DNA of 64,000 bases, from the NCBI RefSeq assembly GCF_035762905.1, contig NZ_DASUCC010000095.1:176710-240709 (forward strand), in the 5' to 3' direction. The translations under genes and the position numbers were made by a program. The stretch is from DASYTH01 sp035762905. GTDB taxonomy: Bacteria > Actinomycetota > Actinomycetes > Mycobacteriales > Pseudonocardiaceae. Below the pieces are notes generated by a model. The model made no database searches and was not told the origin of the DNA. It was given only the letters and a program-made list of their open reading frames with translations. Position 1 is the stretch's first letter. The number at the start of each line of letters is the position of its first letter. Shown here piece after piece: positions 18,081 to 25,926 of this stretch.

Positions 18081-18086
18081 ATTCTA
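18081..18086 (-). promoter_or_regulatory. -10 element TAGAAT of the leaderless marR gene
   Basis: On the minus strand TAGAAT is followed by 6 nt and then the GTG start of the MarR gene. The first MarR palindrome begins 6 bp upstream of it, a good position for autorepression. Confidence 0.5.
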
Positions 18087-18092
18087 GCTTTT

Positions 18093-18140
18093 GTTGAACG
18101 CTCAACGCAGCCCTGCTAGGGTCATGGTTGAGAGTTCAAT
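18093..18140. promoter_or_regulatory. yceI promoter with two MarR-type operators
   Basis: Two palindromes of one design, GTTGA-ACGC-TCAAC (18093-18106) and GTTGA-GAGT-TCAAT (18127-18140), start 34 bp apart. A plausible plus-strand promoter lies among them: -35 TTGAAC (18095-18100) inside the first palindrome, a 16-bp spacer, and -10 TAGGGT (18117-18122). The second palindrome covers the predicted transcription start, so binding at both would block yceI. Confidence 0.6.
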
Positions 18141-18162
18141 CGAATTGCGGGAGGCAATCGAA

Positions 18163-18732
18163 ATGACCAGCGCCACGACGCTCCAGATCCCCGACTACAC
18201 CGCGGGCACCTGGGACTTCGACCCGGCCCACAGCTATGTGGGCTTCGTCGTCCGGCATCTGGTGGTGACCAAGGTCCGCGGCCGGTTCGAGGACGTCGAT
18301 GGCCACATCGTCACCGCCGAGAACCCGCTGGACTCCTCGGTCGAGGTCGCGATCGACCTCAACTCGGTCAACACCAACAACGAGACTCGGGACAACCACC
18401 TGCGCTCGGCCGACTTCTTCGAGGTCGAGAAGTTCCCGAAGATGACCTTCCGGTCCACCGGCCTGCGCCAGGCCGGCGACGAGTTCGTGCTGGACGGCGA
18501 GCTGACCATCAAGGACGTCACCCGACCGGTTCCGCTGGCCTTCGAGCTCAACGGGTTCAGCGCCGACCCGTGGGGCGGCACCCGGATCGGCCTTTCGGCC
18601 AAGGGCGAGATCAACCGCAAGGACTTCAACGTCAACTTCGAGGGCGTGAACAACGGCCTGGCCGTGGTCGCCGACAAGATCGAGCTGGTGATCGACGTCG
18701 AGGCCACGCTGCGGACGCCGGCCGCCGGCTAG
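18163..18732 (+). CDS. yceI: YceI-family lipocalin-like protein
   Basis: 189 aa. The family beta-barrel is clear: WDFDPAHSYVGFVVRHLVVTKVRG, then NTNNETRDNHLRSADFFEVEKFP in pieces, and GLSAKGEINRKDFNV. YceI proteins bind isoprenoid or long-chain lipids such as polyprenyl compounds. No signal peptide is seen, so this member is likely cytoplasmic. ATG at 18163 has GGGAGG 8 nt upstream. Divergent from marR; convergent with the HIT gene two bases downstream. Confidence 0.92.
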   Translation: MTSATTLQIPDYTAGTWDFDPAHSYVGFVVRHLVVTKVRGRFEDVDGHIVTAENPLDSSVEVAIDLNSVNTNNETRDNHLRSADFFEVEKFPKMTFRSTGLRQAGDEFVLDGELTIKDVTRPVPLAFELNGFSADPWGGTRIGLSAKGEINRKDFNVNFEGVNNGLAVVADKIELVIDVEATLRTPAAG

Positions 18733-18734
18733 TC

Positions 18735-19295
18735 CTACTCGGCCCACGCCTTCGCCAGCAGCGCGCGGGTCTCACTGAGCAACTGGGGCAGCACCTTGGT
18801 GTGCCCGATCACCGGCATGAAGTTGGCGTCCCCGCCCCACCGCGGGACCAGGTGCTGGTGCAGGTGCGCGGCGATCCCGGCACCGGCGATCACCCCCTGG
18901 TTCATGCCGATGTTGAACCCGTGCGGTGAGGACACCCGGCGGGCGACCACCATCGCCCGCTGGGTGAACTCGGCCAGCTCCACGGTCTCCGCCGGGGTCA
19001 GCTCGGTGTAGTCGGGCACGTGCCGGTAGGGCACCACCATCAGATGGCCGGGGTTGTACGGGTACAGGTTGAGCACCGCGTACACCAGCGCACCGCGCGC
19101 GATGATCAAGCCCTCGGCATCCTCGAGGTCGATCAGCCGGCAGAACGGGCAGCCCTCCGCGGCGTCATGATCCGGCTTGTTCTCGCCGAGGATGTAGGCC
19201 ATCCGGTGCGGAGTCCACAGCCGCTGCAGGGCGTCCGGAACGCCGACGCCCTCCTGCGCCACGAGCTCGGGCCCGGACCAACCGCCAGCGGTCAT
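18735..19295 (-). CDS. HIT-family nucleotide hydrolase/phosphorylase
   Basis: 186 aa. The histidine triad is HLHQHLVPRW; CPFCRL near residue 49 is the metal-binding pair seen in the actinobacterial members. The M. tuberculosis orthologue in the same position (Rv2613c) is a diadenosine tetraphosphate phosphorylase, so Ap4A turnover is the likely role. The ATG at 19295 has TAGGAT 6 nt upstream and no ribosome binding site: probably a leaderless transcript starting in the 20-bp gap after thrS. In mycobacteria pgsA follows directly; here the MarR/YceI pair and a small gene intervene. Confidence 0.9.
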   Translation of the reverse strand: MTAGGWSGPELVAQEGVGVPDALQRLWTPHRMAYILGENKPDHDAAEGCPFCRLIDLEDAEGLIIARGALVYAVLNLYPYNPGHLMVVPYRHVPDYTELTPAETVELAEFTQRAMVVARRVSSPHGFNIGMNQGVIAGAGIAAHLHQHLVPRWGGDANFMPVIGHTKVLPQLLSETRALLAKAWAE

Positions 19296-19301
19296 GCGTC
19301 G

Positions 19302-19307
19302 ATCCTA
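19302..19307 (-). promoter_or_regulatory. -10 element TAGGAT before the leaderless HIT gene
   Basis: TAGGAT on the minus strand sits 6 nt before the ATG at 19295, in the short gap after the thrS stop. It would give the HIT gene a promoter of its own besides thrS read-through. Confidence 0.45.
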
Positions 19308-19315
19308 AGGGTGAC

Positions 19316-21340
19316 TCATTCCGGAATGACCAGCGTCTCCGCCGAGGGCGAGACGTTCTTCCTGGTCGCGATCCAGGCCTCGATCGCCTCCACCGCCCGG
19401 TCCACCGGCACGCCGTTGACCTGCCCGCCGTCCCGGAACCGGAACGACACCGCGCCGGCCTCCACGTCCTTGCCGCCGGCCAGCAGCAGGAACGGCACCT
19501 TGGCCGTGGTGTGGTTGCGGATCTTCTTCTGCATCCGATCGTCCGATGTGTCCACCTCGACCCGGATTCCCTTGGCCCGCAACGCCTTCGCCACGCGCAC
19601 CAGGTGCTCGGCGTGCTCGTCGGCGATCGGGATGCCGACCGCCTGCACCGGCGCCAGCCAGGCCGGGAACGCGCCGGCGTAATGCTCGGTGAGGATGCCG
19701 AAGAACCGCTCGATCGAGCCGAACAGCGCCCGGTGGATCATCACCGGCTGCTGCCGGCTGCCGTCCGGCGCGGTGTACTCCAGCCCGAACCGCTTCGGCT
19801 GCTGGAAGTCCACCTGCACCGTGGACATCTGCCAGGTCCGACCGATCGCGTCGCGCGCCTGCACGGAGATCTTCGGCCCGTAGAAGGCCGCACCACCCGG
19901 GTCCGGCACCAGCTCCAGCCCGGAGGCCTCGGCCGCCTCGCGCAGCGCCTCGGTCGCCTCCGCCCATTCCTGCGGCTCACCGACGAACTTCGGCGAGTCG
20001 TCCCGTGTGGACAGTTCGAGGTAGAAGTCGTTCAGACCGTAGTCGCGCAACAGGTCCAGCACGAAGTCCAGCAGCGAGCGCAGCTCCCCCTGCATCTGCT
20101 CGCGGCTGCAGTAGATGTGCGAGTCGTCCATGGTCAGCCCGCGCACCCGGGTCAGGCCGTGCACCACACCGGACTTCTCGTACCGGTACACCGCGCCGAA
20201 CTCGAACAGCCGCAACGGAAGCTCCCGGTAGGACCGCCCGCGGGACCGGAAGATCAGGTTGTGCATCGGGCAGTTCATGGCCTTGAGGTAGTAGTCCTCA
20301 CCCTCGAGGTGCATCGGCGGGAACATGGTGTCCGCGTAGTACGGCAGGTGCCCGGAGGTGTGGAACAGCCCGCCCTTGGTGATGTGCGGGGTGTTGACGA
20401 ACTCGTAGCCGGCCTCGTCGTGCCGGCGCCGGGAGTAGTTCTCCAGCTCCCGCCGGATGATGCCGCCCTTGGGATGGAACACCGGCAGGCCGGAGCCGAG
20501 CTCCTCGGGAAAGCTGAACAGGTCGAGTTCTGCGCCCAGCCTGCGGTGGTCGCGGCGCTCGGCCTCGGCGATCAGCTCGAGGTGGTGGTCCAGCGCCTCC
20601 TGCGTCTCCCACGCGGTGCCGTAGATCCGCTGCAGCTGCGGGTTCTGCTCGCTGCCCCGCCAGTACGCCGCCGCCACCCGGGTCAGCGTGAACGCCGGGA
20701 TGTGCTTGGTGGTCGGCACGTGCGGACCTCGGCACAGGTCGCCCCAGACCCGCTCCCCGGTGCGCGGATCGAGGTTGTCGTAGATCGTCAGCTCGCCCGC
20801 GCCGACCTCCATCACCTCGGTGGTGTCCACGTCGCTCTTGATGTCGACCAGCTCGAGCTTGTACGGCTCCGCGGTCAGCTCCGCCTTGGCCGCGTCCACC
20901 GACTCCAGCACGCGGCGGGAGAACCGCTGAGCCCCCTTGATGATCTGCTTCATCCGCTTCTCCAGCGCCTGCAGATCCTCCGGGGTGAACGGCCGCTCGA
21001 CGTCGAAGTCGTAGTAGAACCCGTCCTTGACCGGCGGCCCGATCCCCAGCTTGGCCTCCGGGAACATCTGTTGCACCGCCTGGGCCAGCACGTGCGCGCA
21101 CGAGTGCCGGATCACGCTGCGCCCGTCCTCGGTGTCCGCGGCCACCGCCGCCACCTCGGTGTCGCGCTCCGGCGTCCAGGCCAGGTCCCGCAACCGCCCC
21201 TCGCCGTCCCGGACCACGACCACGGCGTCCGGCCCCTTGCCCGGCAGTCCCGCGTCGCGCACCGCCGCGCCGGCCGTCGTTCCCGCCGGCACCAGCACGC
21301 GCGGTGCGGCTGCGGCGGACGGTGAGATCGGCTGGACCAC
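19316..21340 (-). CDS. thrS: Threonyl-tRNA synthetase
   Basis: 674 aa class II synthetase charging tRNA-Thr. Order: N-terminal TGS-like domain, the editing domain with its metal/histidine motif HSCAHVLAQAV, the catalytic core with zinc ligands (Cys in AMNCPMHN, His in GVVHGLTRVRG, His in MIHRALFGSIERF), and the C-terminal anticodon-binding domain. GTG at 21340 was chosen as start because AAGGAG lies 5 nt upstream; the reading frame stays open to 21376 but without a site. No leader/T-box structure was recognised upstream. Confidence 0.96.
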   Translation of the reverse strand: MVQPISPSAAAAPRVLVPAGTTAGAAVRDAGLPGKGPDAVVVVRDGEGRLRDLAWTPERDTEVAAVAADTEDGRSVIRHSCAHVLAQAVQQMFPEAKLGIGPPVKDGFYYDFDVERPFTPEDLQALEKRMKQIIKGAQRFSRRVLESVDAAKAELTAEPYKLELVDIKSDVDTTEVMEVGAGELTIYDNLDPRTGERVWGDLCRGPHVPTTKHIPAFTLTRVAAAYWRGSEQNPQLQRIYGTAWETQEALDHHLELIAEAERRDHRRLGAELDLFSFPEELGSGLPVFHPKGGIIRRELENYSRRRHDEAGYEFVNTPHITKGGLFHTSGHLPYYADTMFPPMHLEGEDYYLKAMNCPMHNLIFRSRGRSYRELPLRLFEFGAVYRYEKSGVVHGLTRVRGLTMDDSHIYCSREQMQGELRSLLDFVLDLLRDYGLNDFYLELSTRDDSPKFVGEPQEWAEATEALREAAEASGLELVPDPGGAAFYGPKISVQARDAIGRTWQMSTVQVDFQQPKRFGLEYTAPDGSRQQPVMIHRALFGSIERFFGILTEHYAGAFPAWLAPVQAVGIPIADEHAEHLVRVAKALRAKGIRVEVDTSDDRMQKKIRNHTTAKVPFLLLAGGKDVEAGAVSFRFRDGGQVNGVPVDRAVEAIEAWIATRKNVSPSAETLVIPE

Positions 21341-21415
21341 GGAAACTCCTTGCTCGGCGGACAGGCGGGTAACCACGCCAGACGATGGTATCGAGGCCGC
21401 GCGGCCGGCCCCGGG

Positions 21416-22042
21416 TCAGCGGCCCAGTAGCGCGCGCATCTGGTTGATCTCGTCGGTCTGGGTGGCGATCACGTCGTCGGCCATCTCCTGCACCCGGACC
21501 TCGGCGCCCGTGGTCTGGATCGCGTAGGCCATGGTCAGCGCGCCTTGGTGGTGGGCGATCATCAACTCGAGGAACTCGTTGTCGAAGGCCGAACCGGTGG
21601 CCGCGCGCAGCGCCTCCAACTGTGCCGGCGTGGCCATGCCGGGCATGTCCCCGTGGCCGGTGTGCCCGCCGTGCTCCGGGTCGATCGTGGGCTGGTCGTG
21701 CCGGCGCAGCCAGGCGTTCATCCCGTCGATCTCCGCAGGCTGGGCCGCGCCGATCCGCTCGGCGAGCCGCTTGACGGTGTCGTTGACCGCGCGATCGGGC
21801 ACCAGCCGGGCCATCTCCACGGCCTGGTGGTGGTGCACGATCATGTTGCGCACGTAGGCCAGATCCGCGTCGTTGGGCGGCACGGCCGGGATCGGGCTTA
21901 CCCGATCGGGTGGAATCGTGCTGGCCGGCTCGCCGGGGCGGCCCGGGGCGATCACCGGCGCGTGTTCCTCATCGGGTGGGCTGGTGCAGGCGGCCACGAC
22001 GAGCACGGCGGCGACGGCACCGGCCAGCCTGCGCCAGGTCAT
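21416..22042 (-). CDS. DUF305 lipoprotein
   Basis: 208 aa secreted lipoprotein: signal peptide with lipobox VAAC, lipidated Cys19. The mature part has the paired DUF305 motifs, MIVHHHQAVEMARL and LMIAHHQGALTMA, each with adjacent histidines likely to bind metal (copper is suggested for some relatives), plus a His/Gly/Met-rich linker HGGHTGHGDMPGM. Ferritin-like four-helix fold expected, on the outer face of the membrane. Upstream of and divergent from the LVIVD gene. Confidence 0.88.
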   Translation of the reverse strand: MTWRRLAGAVAAVLVVAACTSPPDEEHAPVIAPGRPGEPASTIPPDRVSPIPAVPPNDADLAYVRNMIVHHHQAVEMARLVPDRAVNDTVKRLAERIGAAQPAEIDGMNAWLRRHDQPTIDPEHGGHTGHGDMPGMATPAQLEALRAATGSAFDNEFLELMIAHHQGALTMAYAIQTTGAEVRVQEMADDVIATQTDEINQMRALLGR

Positions 22043-22213
22043 CGGACACCCCCGTCGGGATCGACGCACCCCTACCACCGCAACCTACTCCGTTGGTACC
22101 TCGACCTACCTAAGCATCGTCAACTGGTGAAATTAACCGCCCAAAGTTGCTGGTTGGAAGATGGGGCAAGGGCAATACTGGGGCCACCGCACGTTCATGA
22201 GAGGGGACTCGCC

Positions 22214-23686
22214 GTGAACTCGACGCTGAGGGGCCGGCGCCGCAGGGCGTCGACCGCAGCAGTGGGGGCAGTGGCCTTGGCCCTGTCCATGCTGGCCGGA
22301 CTGCCTTCGGCCAGCGCGCAGGACTTCCCGGGTGAGGATGAGCTCGTCAGCAGCCCGAACATGAGGCTGATCGCCAACATCCCGGCCACCGCGCCGCTCG
22401 CCGGCGACGGATCGGTCGGCTCCGACCTCGCGTTCCAGGACAACTTCGCGTTCGTCGGCAACTTCCTCGGCTTCACCATCTACGACATCAGGAACCCGCG
22501 CCGGCCGCGGATCGTCAGCCAGGTGCTCTGCCCCGGCTCGCAGAACGACATCTCGGTCTCGGGCGACCTGCTGTTCCTGTCCACCGACTCGCGCCGGACC
22601 GACAACTCCTGCAGCTCCAGTGCGGCCACCGATACCACCTCGCCCTACTGGGAGGGCATCAAGATCTTCGACATCAGCAACAAGCGCGCGCCGCGCTACG
22701 TCCAGTCGGTCGAGACCGCCTGCGGGTCGCACACCCACACCCTGGTGCCGGAGGCCAGGCACCGCGGCCACGACGCGAGCACGGCGGGCGCCGACGGCCG
22801 CGGCCGGGACCGGTCGCTGTACCTGTACATCTCCTCGTACTCGCCGAACCCGGCGCTGAGCAAATGCCAGCCGCCGCACGACAAGATCTCGATCGTCAAG
22901 GTGCCGGTGCGCAACCCGGCGGCCGCCTCGGTGGTGGCCACCCCGGTGCTGTTCCCCGATGGCGGCAACCCCGGCGTCGTCGCGCCGTTCCCGAACGGCC
23001 GGACGGCCACCAGCGGCTGCCACGACCTCACCGTGTACCCGGAGAAGAACCTGATGGCCGGCGCCTGCATGGGTGACGGCGTGCTGTTCGACATCTCCAA
23101 CCGGGAGGCACCGCGGACCATCAGCCGGGTGCAGGACCTGACCAACTTCGCCTTCTGGCACTCGGCGACGTTCAACAACGACGGCACCAAGGTCATCTTC
23201 ACCGACGAGCTCGGCGGTGGCCTGACGCCGACGTGCAACGCCACGCTCGGCCCGACCCGCGGCGCGGACGGCGTCTACGACATCGTCGGGCGCGGCGACT
23301 CGCGCACGCTCGAGTTCCGCAGCTACTTCAAGATCTCCCGGCACCAGGCCGAGAACGAGAACTGCGTGGCGCACAACGGTTCCCTGATCCCGGTGCGCGG
23401 CCGGGACATCATGGTGCAGGCCTGGTACCAAGGCGGCATTCAGGTGTGGGACTTCACCGACTCCCGCAACCCAAGGGAGATCGGCTTCATCGAGCGCGGG
23501 CCACTACCCGACGGTGAAGACGGCGGCGAGTGGTCGGCCTACTGGTACAACGGCTTCATCTACGGATCCGACCTCGTCAAGGGCTTCGACGTCGTCGAAC
23601 TCAACGACCCGCGCACCAACCCCGCCCGCCGCGTCCGGATCGACGAACTGAACGTCCAAACCCAAGAACACTTCGACCGCCGCTAG
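22214..23686 (+). CDS. Secreted LVIVD-repeat (beta-propeller-like) protein
   Basis: 490 aa. An Arg-rich N-terminus (RGRRRR) and hydrophobic stretch end at a signal peptidase site near SASA-QD (residues 35/36). The body contains repeats of the LVIVD type, for example FAFVGNFLGFTIYDIRNPRRP, IKIFDISNKRAPRYV, VLFDISNREAPRTI and IQVWDFTDSRNPREI, predicting a seven-bladed propeller; its binding partner is unknown. GTG start at 22214 with GAGGGG 7 nt upstream. A perfect terminator hairpin follows. Confidence 0.85.
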   Translation: MNSTLRGRRRRASTAAVGAVALALSMLAGLPSASAQDFPGEDELVSSPNMRLIANIPATAPLAGDGSVGSDLAFQDNFAFVGNFLGFTIYDIRNPRRPRIVSQVLCPGSQNDISVSGDLLFLSTDSRRTDNSCSSSAATDTTSPYWEGIKIFDISNKRAPRYVQSVETACGSHTHTLVPEARHRGHDASTAGADGRGRDRSLYLYISSYSPNPALSKCQPPHDKISIVKVPVRNPAAASVVATPVLFPDGGNPGVVAPFPNGRTATSGCHDLTVYPEKNLMAGACMGDGVLFDISNREAPRTISRVQDLTNFAFWHSATFNNDGTKVIFTDELGGGLTPTCNATLGPTRGADGVYDIVGRGDSRTLEFRSYFKISRHQAENENCVAHNGSLIPVRGRDIMVQAWYQGGIQVWDFTDSRNPREIGFIERGPLPDGEDGGEWSAYWYNGFIYGSDLVKGFDVVELNDPRTNPARRVRIDELNVQTQEHFDRR

Positions 23687-23718
23687 CCCACCAAACAGTC
23701 CGAACAGGACCAACGAAC

Positions 23719-23755
23719 AGTGGCCGCACCCGGCTCTCCGCCAGGTGCGGCCACT
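23719..23755 (+). terminator. Perfect 12-bp terminator hairpin after the LVIVD gene
   Basis: AGTGGCCGCACC (23719-23730) pairs perfectly with GGTGCGGCCACT (23744-23755) around a 13-nt loop, about 30 bp past the stop codon. No long T tract follows, as is usual in high-GC actinobacteria. Confidence 0.75.
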
Positions 23756-23763
23756 CTCGTTCC

Positions 23764-23845
23764 CCCACCCCGTATCCCACGCACCCACACACCCATACAC
23801 CCGCACCACACACACACCCACACCCGCGCACTCGTCACCGTCACC
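23764..23845. repeat. CA-rich low-complexity tract
   Basis: About 80 bp composed largely of CAC and CACA words (for example cacccacacaccc and ccacacacacaccc), strongly purine/pyrimidine-biased by strand. No gene is evident. It sits between the LVIVD terminator and the 43-bp repeat array. Confidence 0.6.
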
Positions 23846-23902
23846 GCGCCGCCACATCACCCTCACATCGCTGGACCACAAACTCGTTTGCCGGAACCGA
23901 CA

Positions 23903-24133
23903 ACTCGGCTGCCACAACCGGCAACTCGCCGACCCGGGACCAGCGACTCGGTTGCCACAACCGGCAACTCGCCGACCCGGAACCGGCGACTCGGTTGCCA
24001 CAACCGGGAACTCGCCGACCCGGGACCGGCGACTCGGTGGTCTGGAACTGGGGACTCGCCGATGATCGAGGCCCGGGCTCGGCGAGTTGCCATGTCGGGC
24101 AATCGACTGGTCGGCTCCGGCACACGAGTTGCC
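23903..24133. repeat. 43-bp tandem repeat array with inverted copies
   Basis: ACTCGG marks unit starts at 23903, 23946, 23989 and 24032, giving three full 43-bp copies and a decayed fourth. Each copy contains GTTGCC (or GCTGCC)-N6-GG(C/G)AAC, which can fold as a small hairpin, and the word GGCAACTC recurs at 23920 and 23963. The reverse complement GAGTTGCC appears at 24084 and 24126, 42 bp apart, so the periodicity continues in the opposite orientation. The region lies between two convergent genes (the LVIVD gene and the ABC permease) and encodes no credible protein. Confidence 0.8.
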
Positions 24134-24151
24134 GATGCGGGGCTGAGGTGG

Positions 24152-24919
24152 TCAGGCGTCGCGGCGGGTGAAGGCGAGGGTGCCCCAGGCGAGGGCGGCG
24201 ACGATGTAGAGCGCCATCGTCAGCAGCACGGCCCATGGCGGGAGCACCACGAACTCGAACGTGGGGTCCAGTTGCGGGGCGAGGTTGGGCAGCATCACCG
24301 CCGCGATGCGGAGGTCCCAGGGTACGGGGAGCAGGAAGGCCACCGACGGCAACACCCACAGCAGCGCGGCGAGGGTGACAAGGGCGCCGGCGGTGGAGCG
24401 GATCAGCAGCCCGATGCCCAGACCCACGAGTGCGCACACGGTGACGGACAGGCCGGAGGCGAGCACCGAGGGGATCGCGTCGGAGACCGACGGCCAGAGC
24501 CACAGCGGGGCCGGGTGCGCCCCGGCGATCCACCAGCTGAGCAGGAACGTGCCGAACGCGACCAGCTGCCCGACCACCAGGCTCAGCGCGGCAACGACCG
24601 CCGCCTTCCCGGCCACCATGGCGAGCCGGTCGGGCACGGCGACCAGGCTCGGCCGGATCATGCCGGTGCCGAACTCCGCGGTCACCGCGAGGGCTCCGAG
24701 CGCGGCCAGGCAGAACTGCGCGTACGGGATGACCACCACCCGGGCGTCGGCGGTGGCGAAGTGGGCCCGCTCCTCCGCGGCGGCGCCGTTCCAGTCGGCG
24801 GTCATGGCGATGTCGACGACCACGCCGACCACGATCAGCGCGGCGACCGAGGCGAGCAGGCCGTAGGTCGACCGGACGGTGCGGATCTTCAGGAACTCGG
24901 CGGCGATCACGTCGGTCAT
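24152..24919 (-). CDS. ABC-2-type transporter permease
   Basis: 255 aa with about six membrane helices (for example YGLLASVAALIVVGVVVDI, LAALGALAVTAEFGTGMI, TVCALVGLGIGLLI, AVLLTMALYIVAALAWG). It begins MTDVIAAEFLKIRTVRSTY, the typical opening of small actinobacterial ABC-2 permeases, with the EFGTGMIR motif. The ATG overlaps the stop of the ATPase gene (ATGA). Together they form a two-gene exporter of unknown substrate, divergent from a two-component system that may control it. Confidence 0.88.
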   Translation of the reverse strand: MTDVIAAEFLKIRTVRSTYGLLASVAALIVVGVVVDIAMTADWNGAAAEERAHFATADARVVVIPYAQFCLAALGALAVTAEFGTGMIRPSLVAVPDRLAMVAGKAAVVAALSLVVGQLVAFGTFLLSWWIAGAHPAPLWLWPSVSDAIPSVLASGLSVTVCALVGLGIGLLIRSTAGALVTLAALLWVLPSVAFLLPVPWDLRIAAVMLPNLAPQLDPTFEFVVLPPWAVLLTMALYIVAALAWGTLAFTRRDA

Positions 24920-25827
24920 CGGACACCCGCCCCGGTCCGGTACTCCACGCTGTCGTCGGTGAGCTGGAGATAGGCCTCCTCGAGGGACGCGCTGCGCGGG
25001 GTCAGCTCGTGCACCGGGATCCGCAGCTCCAACGCCAGGTCCGCGATCCGCGCCGGCTCCAGCTCGCGCACCGCGAGCCCGCCGTCCGGTTCGGTGTGCA
25101 CGGTCGCGCCGGCCGCGGTCATCGCTTCGGCCAGCGCGGTCGCCTGGGGCGAGCGGACCAGCACGCCCCGGCGGAAGCGCCCGGCCAACTCCCCCACCGA
25201 CGTCTCGGCGATCAACCGGCCGCGCCCGATCACCACGACCACGTCGGCGGTGAGCGCCATCTCGCTCATCAGGTGGCTGGAGATCAGCACCGTGCGGCCC
25301 TCCGCGGCCAGCGCGCGCATCAGCTCCCGGATCCACCGGATGCCCTCCGGGTCCAGCCCGTTCACCGGCTCGTCGAACAGCAGCACGCCGGGATCGCCGA
25401 GCAGCGCGTTGGCGATGCCCAGGCGCTGCTTCATGCCCAGCGAGAACTCCTCGACCCGCTTGCGCGCGGCCCCGGCCAGCCCGACCTGCTCGAGCACGGC
25501 GGTGACCCGCGCCGGACCGATCCCGTTGCCGCGGGCCAGGCAGCGCAGGTGGTGGTACGCGGTGCGGCCGCCGTGCACCGCGTTCGCGTCCAGCAGGGCA
25601 CCCACCTCGTGGATCGGCCGGCGCAGGGTCGCATACCGGCGGCCGCCCACCAGCGCCTGCCCCGACGTGGGCCGGTCCAGGCCGAGCACGGTGCGCATGG
25701 TGGTGGACTTGCCGGCGCCGTTCGGTCCGAGGAACCCGGTGACCCGCCCGGGCCGCACGGTGAAGGTCAGCTCGTCGACGGCGACCGTGCCGCCGAACCG
25801 CTTGGTCAGCTCTCGCACTTCGATCAT
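24916..25827 (-). CDS. ABC transporter ATP-binding protein
   Basis: 303 aa of the multidrug/bacitracin-exporter type. Walker A GPNGAGKSTTM, signature variant FSLGMKQRLGIANAL, Walker B VLLFDEPVNGLDPEG and the switch His in LISSHLMSEM are all present; a C-terminal regulatory region follows. Start at ATG 25827; an upstream in-frame ATG at 25860 is possible, as neither has a convincing ribosome binding site. Divergent from the sensor kinase, with a 99-bp shared regulatory region. Confidence 0.92.
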   Translation of the reverse strand: MIEVRELTKRFGGTVAVDELTFTVRPGRVTGFLGPNGAGKSTTMRTVLGLDRPTSGQALVGGRRYATLRRPIHEVGALLDANAVHGGRTAYHHLRCLARGNGIGPARVTAVLEQVGLAGAARKRVEEFSLGMKQRLGIANALLGDPGVLLFDEPVNGLDPEGIRWIRELMRALAAEGRTVLISSHLMSEMALTADVVVVIGRGRLIAETSVGELAGRFRRGVLVRSPQATALAEAMTAAGATVHTEPDGGLAVRELEPARIADLALELRIPVHELTPRSASLEEAYLQLTDDSVEYRTGAGVR

Positions 25828-25914
25828 GTGACCACGGTGACCGGGCCGGCGCGCCGACACATCGCCCCGGAGTCCGACCTACTCCGGTCTGACGTGCGGG
25901 GCCGGCCAAGCGGT

Positions 25915-25920
25915 TACCGT
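25915..25920 (+). promoter_or_regulatory. -10 element TACCGT of the leaderless sensor-kinase gene
   Basis: TACCGT is followed by 6 nt and the GTG start at 25927, with no Shine-Dalgarno sequence: the leaderless pattern. A weak -35 candidate CTGACG is near 25889. Confidence 0.45.
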
Positions 25921-25926
25921 CGAGCC

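Noticed and set aside
19316..21415. T-box or leader attenuator upstream of thrS
   Set aside because: The gap to the DUF305 gene is too short and no T-box sequence or hairpin pair could be recognised.
22133..23431. Long minus-strand frame opposite the LVIVD gene
   Set aside because: Antisense shadow with Arg/Val/Gly-rich low-complexity content; the plus strand has a signal peptide, repeats and ribosome binding site.
23903..24133. CRISPR array
   Set aside because: The repeated unit has no unique spacers between conserved repeats; the whole 43 bp is repeated, and no cas genes are near.
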